Assembly: GCF_019320115.1 (NCBI RefSeq)
Contig: NC_089591.1
Span: forward strand, 23,600,502-23,664,501
DNA length: 64,000 bases
Origin: Miscanthus floridulus
Lineage: Eukaryota; Streptophyta; Magnoliopsida; Poales; Poaceae
Direction of reading: 5' to 3'
This document shows, piece after piece, positions 60,201 through 64,000 of the stretch. Under the pieces are notes generated by a model. That model saw only the letters and a program-made list of their open reading frames with translations. It did no database searches and was not told where the DNA came from. The first letter of the stretch is position 1, and the number at the start of each line of letters is the position of its first letter. The position numbers and the translations under genes were made by a program.

Positions 60201-61544
60201 CATCATCGTAGTTAATAACTGAAACTTGAGCTGGATTTGAGAAGGAGTTTGATATGAAGTTCATGATCTCATTATGGATCATGGCAGATTCATATATGGT
60301 TCTGATGAAGTTTAAATGTTGAAATACTAAAATTTTGTTAAAGAGCTTTTACGCAAAGTCATACCTTGATTCATATATTGTTAAAGAACTTGATTATTGC
60401 TAAAGTCATACCTTGAATCCCTGAGCCTACATTCCTGAGTCTTCTCAGTTTTTATTTCGGTTAAGTCTTGTTGAGTACTTTTGTACTCAGGATTCGTTGA
60501 CCCTTGTTGCAGGTGAGCCTCATGAGCAGGTCTGTTTTGGACCTTGCTGCATGACTGTTGTTCAGGTCGATGATGATAAATGAATGTGTGATCCTTGGGC
60601 AGGATGCTTATTTTGTGTGTTATGCTTATGTTAATTATGCCACTCCACTACTACTATGGTTTGTAATAATTATCGAACTTAGTTTGTAAGGTTTGAAACA
60701 ACTGGTTTGTAAACTATGTTATCGTAAGACTTCCGCTATTTTACTCTGATGTATATATTTGAATAAATGTTGTCATACTGCAATGACTCTGTAATGTGAT
60801 CTTGCTCGGAAATCGTGGATGATTCGGGGTTCCCTGAGGACACCCGACAGACTTTTTAAGTTACCAGGAACATATGCATAGTTGTCAAAGGTCATTGGAC
60901 AATGATAAGTGCATGTATATCCTATAATTTAGGAGGTTCTGCCACAGATGGTCTGCTTTGAGTTGCTGATGGGGAAGATCCCATTCGAGGACAACCACCT
61001 GCAGGGGGAACACATGAGCAAGAATATCCGTGTCGGCGAGCTGCCACTGTTCCCATTCTAGGCAGCCAAGTACCTGACCAGCTTCACCAAATGGTGCTGG
61101 CACAGGGACCCAGCGTAGCGGCCGGCGTTCATGTTCGTCTGCCGCATCCTCCGCTACGTGAAGCGATTCATGGTCATGAACCCGGCCCCTGCGAAGCAGC
61201 CAGACGCGGCACCGCCGCCTCCCGTGCCGCCGATGGATTACCTAGGCATCGAGGCGAGCCGGCAAAGGAGCCCGACATGGTAGTCCAGGTCCGGGAATGT
61301 GGCATCGCGGGTCTCCGACGTGCCGTTCCAGATGTTCGCATATAGGGTGGTGGAGAAGGAGAGGAGCCGGGCGGCCATCCTACACATCGGCGGCGGTGGC
61401 AGGGACATGGCCTCCGACTCCAATAGTGACGACAACTTGCTGTGTGGGGATGAGAGCGGTAGCGCAACGCTGTCGGACGCTGATGCTCCTGAGGTGCCCA
61501 AGGTCCGTCCGAGAGAAAGGAAAGGAGTGAGGTGGAGAAGATGA
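57215..61544 (+). pseudogene. captured 3' fragment of a DUF1221-type plant protein kinase
   Basis: Before the LTR, 57271-57340 reads YALEVLEQEAAKCTEKADVY then SFGM, which is kinase subdomains VIII-IX. After it, 60947 continues in the same codon with VCFELLMGKIPFEDNHLQGE, then a KWCWHRDPA-type subdomain XI, ICRILRYVKRFMVMNP and PMDYLGIEAS. A tail follows (VPFQMFAYRVVEKE ... PRERKGVRWRR) with stop at 61542. This order matches plant kinases with the N-terminal DUF1221 domain and this conserved C-terminal tail. The N-lobe and catalytic loop are absent, and TAG stops lie near 61060, 61117 and 61281. With the LTR insertion it cannot encode a kinase. It could still produce RNA matching its parent gene. 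Confidence 0.82.
57341..60946 (+). mobile_element. solo LTR (Ty3/gypsy, 3.6 kb) inside the captured kinase
   Basis: The unit runs TGTAACACC ... GGTTCTGCCACA, flanked by perfect GATGG (57336-57340 and 60947-60951). Removing it and one GATGG rejoins the kinase codons in frame. It is the same family as 8878-12474. The GC-rich middle (57890-58770) holds ORFs on both strands without recognisable domains. No internal region or PBS is present, so it is a solo LTR. Confidence 0.92.
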
Positions 61545-61769
61545 GATCGTGCGGGTTTTTTTTTGCTAGAAAGCCAGTACATGCCGAGGGTCACGTGTAC
61601 CTCACGTGCGTACGTGGACAGCCACATCGACTGCTTGACACCACTTGGGCTGTTTAGGACCTACATGGACCGAATTAAGTGGATTGGGGAGCCAATAGTG
61701 CGATTTCATAGTTTGGGGACCTAGATGAAATCAGCCCAATACTTTAAGAACCGGCCATGCAATTTACTC
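61494..61769 (-). repeat. right TIR of the Pack-MULE
   Basis: It is the inverted copy of 56995-57209. It has an additional ~50-bp segment (about 61553-61605, including a T-run and CATGCCGAGGGTCACGTG) missing from the left copy. Confidence 0.9.
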
Positions 61770-61778
61770 TTTTGTTTT

Positions 61779-62943
61779 AGTCCGGGCACAGCTAAGCAGC
61801 TGTTTTTTAAAAACAACTTTATTGGCAACCTTTTATGTGAAGCTAAGCTACATTTTAGCTTTTTCCCAACTCATGTCTTGGTGAGAGGATAAGAAAAACA
61901 ACTTCACTCTTAAAGCTATTTTGAAAATAAGTGTTTGACAAAAAAACAACTCATGAAGCTGTGAGCTATGCCAAATAGGCCCTTACGGGTGCGTTTGGTT
62001 TCCTAGCTTGCCTCTAGCCTGGCTAGCCATCTAAGTCAGGGCAGACTTAGCCTGGTCCAATCAAGTCAATTCATAGTTGTTTGGTTGTCTGCATTATGTA
62101 AGCCTGGTTAGACACAAGTTTGTTTAGTTGGTTGGCTTACTTTGCATACAATCACCTTTTCTTTGAGCAGGTAAGATCACCCCTCTGAGGTATTTTCACG
62201 AATAGGTGATGGGCATGCTCGTGCAACTTACCTCCACGCCCACCTCGCTCCTCCGCTCGGTCGTCGAGCTCCTCCTCACGGTTGTGCCACTAGGGGAGCA
62301 CACCACCGCGCCCACCTCGCTTGTTCACACGGCAATCGGAGCTCCATCGCACGGTCGCAGCATCACCACCAACACACTACCGCACGGTCACAACAATAGC
62401 ACACCACCGTGAGCTCGCCCTTGCTAGCCATCTCCCTCCCAATGTCTCTCTTGCCTTTATGTTCCCTACCTCAAATCAGAGCACAACTCACACATGCCAA
62501 TGCCATCTTGATTTAGTAGAAGAGCACTACTTGGTGGCCCGGCGATTCAGAGCGTGTGGGGGCACCATTGCCAGCGAGGTAGATGCATAGGGTGTAGGGG
62601 CCACGGTCACCACGGATCTCGACTAGCCTCACCAGTCTCACCACGCACATGACACGCGCGAATCTCATCCCATGGCGCTAGCCACCGGCGCAAGCTCCTT
62701 CGCCATGTAGCACCTGACGGCTGACACGAGCTCCTTCGCGTGGCACCTGGAGGCCAACGGCAGCGAAGGCACGAGCCCACACAGGCGCACTGTGCGGTAG
62801 CGGGGAGTGGCGTGAGTCAGTGAGGGAAGGAGGTGACGTGATTCACGGCTGCTGCTTGGGCTAGCCTAGCAACGGGAGAACGATCGATTCCTGCATTTCT
62901 AGTGAGCTTGGCCAAGTGAAAGCTCTGGTTTAGTTTTAGAAAT
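61779..62943. other. unassigned DNA with MITE remnants
   Basis: 61779-61985 has poly-purine/pyrimidine-rich AAGCTATTTT and GAAGCTGTGAGC blocks ending AAATAGGCCC, and 61986-62150 has GGGTGCGTTTGGTTTCC. Both look like degraded MITE ends. 62200-62900 is GC-rich with short frames on both strands, none recognisable. No gene is supported. Confidence 0.4.
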
Positions 62944-64000
62944 TGATAAAACCCTAAGTGCTAACATATTTTTCTAGTGATCATGAGATAGGTAGCATAT
63001 TCCAAGTGATGGAGACATTGGTGAAGATCATGATGATGGTGTGACCATGGTGATGATCGAGGGCTCAAGCTTGGAAAAGAAGAAAGAGAAAAACAAAAAG
63101 CTGAAGACAAAGGTGAAACTTGAATGGAGCTTTTTGTTTGGTGATCGAGACACTTAGCGAGTGTGATCAAATTTAGGATCAATAGCCGTACTATTAAGAG
63201 GAGTGAAACTCATATCGAAATACGGTTATGAAAGTGCCACTAGATGTTTTAACTCATTGCATATACATTTATTTCTAGTGGAGTGCTAACACCTTTAAAA
63301 ATGTGTTGTAAAAATATGCTAACACACGTGCACAAGGTGATACACTTGGTGGTTAGTATATTTGAGCAAGGGTGGAGAAGTTGGTGAAGTGGAGGAGGTG
63401 TTTGTCACTGTTTTTAGTGACCGGATGCTGGTTTCGGTGTGACTAGACTCGGAGGTGCAGCGTCCGGTCATTTATAAAACTTAGTGGCATGCTCGGGCTG
63501 CTCTCAGCTTGTGACCGGACGCAGGGTCAACTTGTGACCTGATGCGCTGGTGGTGAGTCCGGTCAGCTGTGATGTATGGTGACGTAGGTGACTAAGCGAG
63601 CGTGGTGAAGACCTGACACTGGTGCGCGTCTAAATGTGGTGGACCTGACGCGTTCGATCGTGTTTGCATGGATCTGTAACCTCTCTGGAGTTGACCTAAC
63701 ATGCGGTGGCTAGAGTGATCAGCGCGTCCGATCGTCCGTTGGCGGCGCGCGCGATTCTGTTGACCTAGCGCAGTGCGAGTGAGTTAGGTCAACCGCAGGT
63801 GCGTCTAGTCTCAACTTAATGTGTGAGGGTTTGAATTCGACTGTTGGAATCGTACGCGCGAGGTTGAACGGGAGTGACACGTGGCTACAATCCAGTGACC
63901 GGACACAGGGTGTTGTGCATCCGATCGTTATGATCGGCGCATCCCGTCAGCACGAGTTGGGCTGTTGTGAGAGCCCAACTGCTCTATTTCTTGGGGGCTC
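62944..64000 (+). repeat. probable start of another copia-type LTR, cut by window end
   Basis: From TGATAAAACCCTAAGTGC at 62944, the sequence is non-coding and A/G-rich, then from 63415 becomes a cluster of CCGGA(C/T)GC and GCGTCCGGTCA units like those in the SIRE LTRs and spacer. No match to the SIRE LTR outside these units was noticed, so it is another family. The end lies beyond the window and the call is an inference. Confidence 0.45.

Larger units (their letters stand above)
56995..61769 (+). mobile_element. Pack-MULE (Mutator-like) with captured kinase fragment
   Basis: A perfect 9-bp duplication TTTTGTTTT (56986-56994 and 61770-61778) flanks terminal inverted repeats beginning GAGTAAATT. 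The TIRs are long: 56995-57209 on the left and 61494-61769 on the right, with about 50 bp extra in the right copy. The 9-bp TSD and long TIRs are diagnostic of Mutator-like elements. Between them is a fragment of a plant protein kinase gene, no transposase, and a nested 3.6-kb solo LTR. Without the LTR the element is about 1.16 kb, a typical Pack-MULE size. Confidence 0.92.

Noticed and set aside
62206..62590. ORFs in the GC-rich stretch after the Pack-MULE
   Set aside because: No recognisable domain, low-complexity His/Thr-rich reading, overlapping frames and no splice support.

Overview
This window is a nuclear segment of a plant genome, almost certainly a panicoid grass (sorghum / sugarcane / Miscanthus / maize group). 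That placement is an inference from four things: large nested LTR retrotransposons, Tourist-, Stowaway- and hAT-type MITEs clustered around a gene, a very GC-rich coding exon typical of grasses, and a Pack-MULE. I recognise one host gene that looks intact. Nearly everything else is transposon sequence.

Layout. (1) 1-13400: the 3' part of a decayed Ty3/gypsy chromovirus (Tekay-like; gag, protease, RT, RNase H, integrase, chromodomain). Its long 3' LTR (5146-13400) is split by a related 3.6-kb solo LTR on the minus strand (8878-12474). (2) 13401-20856: the 3' end of a second Ty3/gypsy element, probably Tat clade. It has an antisense spliced-looking plant-mobile-domain pseudogene (14130-19021), a Tourist MITE in it, and a 3' LTR (19318-20856). 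(3) 21007-46458: a Tat/Retand-type Ty3/gypsy element on the minus strand with both LTRs and a perfect 5-bp target duplication (CCATG). It carries an antisense extra ORF (22619-25427). (4) 27380-40091: a 12.7-kb Ty1/copia SIRE/Maximus element nested inside the RNase H region of element 3, with both LTRs, a near-perfect TSD, a long intact pol ORF, a missing protease and an env-position ORF. (5) 46464-49400: a LINE 3' fragment, a Stowaway remnant and a GC-rich patch with no gene I can support. (6) 49411-54913: a three-exon SMAX1-LIKE (SMXL4/5-type) gene on the minus strand, with several MITEs in its first intron. (7) 55200-62940: MITEs, a hAT element with 8-bp TSD (55517-56142), and a Pack-MULE (56995-61769, 9-bp TSD). 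The Pack-MULE carries a captured fragment of a plant DUF1221-type protein kinase, split by a plus-strand solo LTR of the same family as 8878-12474. (8) 62944-64000: probably the start of another copia-type LTR running off the window.

How the parts relate. The nesting gives relative ages. The Tat element has LTRs differing at about 12% of the first ~160 positions, so it is older than the SIRE element inside it (about 6% over ~220 positions). Likewise the kinase capture predates the solo LTR that splits it. Many stop codons in the retroelement genes sit where CAG or CGA would be expected, which fits decay by deamination of methylated cytosine. The SMXL-like gene, a predicted nuclear transcriptional repressor with an EAR motif, is the only feature likely to have a host function.

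I found no CRISPR arrays, bacterial-type operons, rRNA or tRNA genes. I saw no wholly new molecular system. The most interesting structures are the Pack-MULE whose TIRs include captured coding sequence, and the two Tat-type elements carrying different antisense ORFs.
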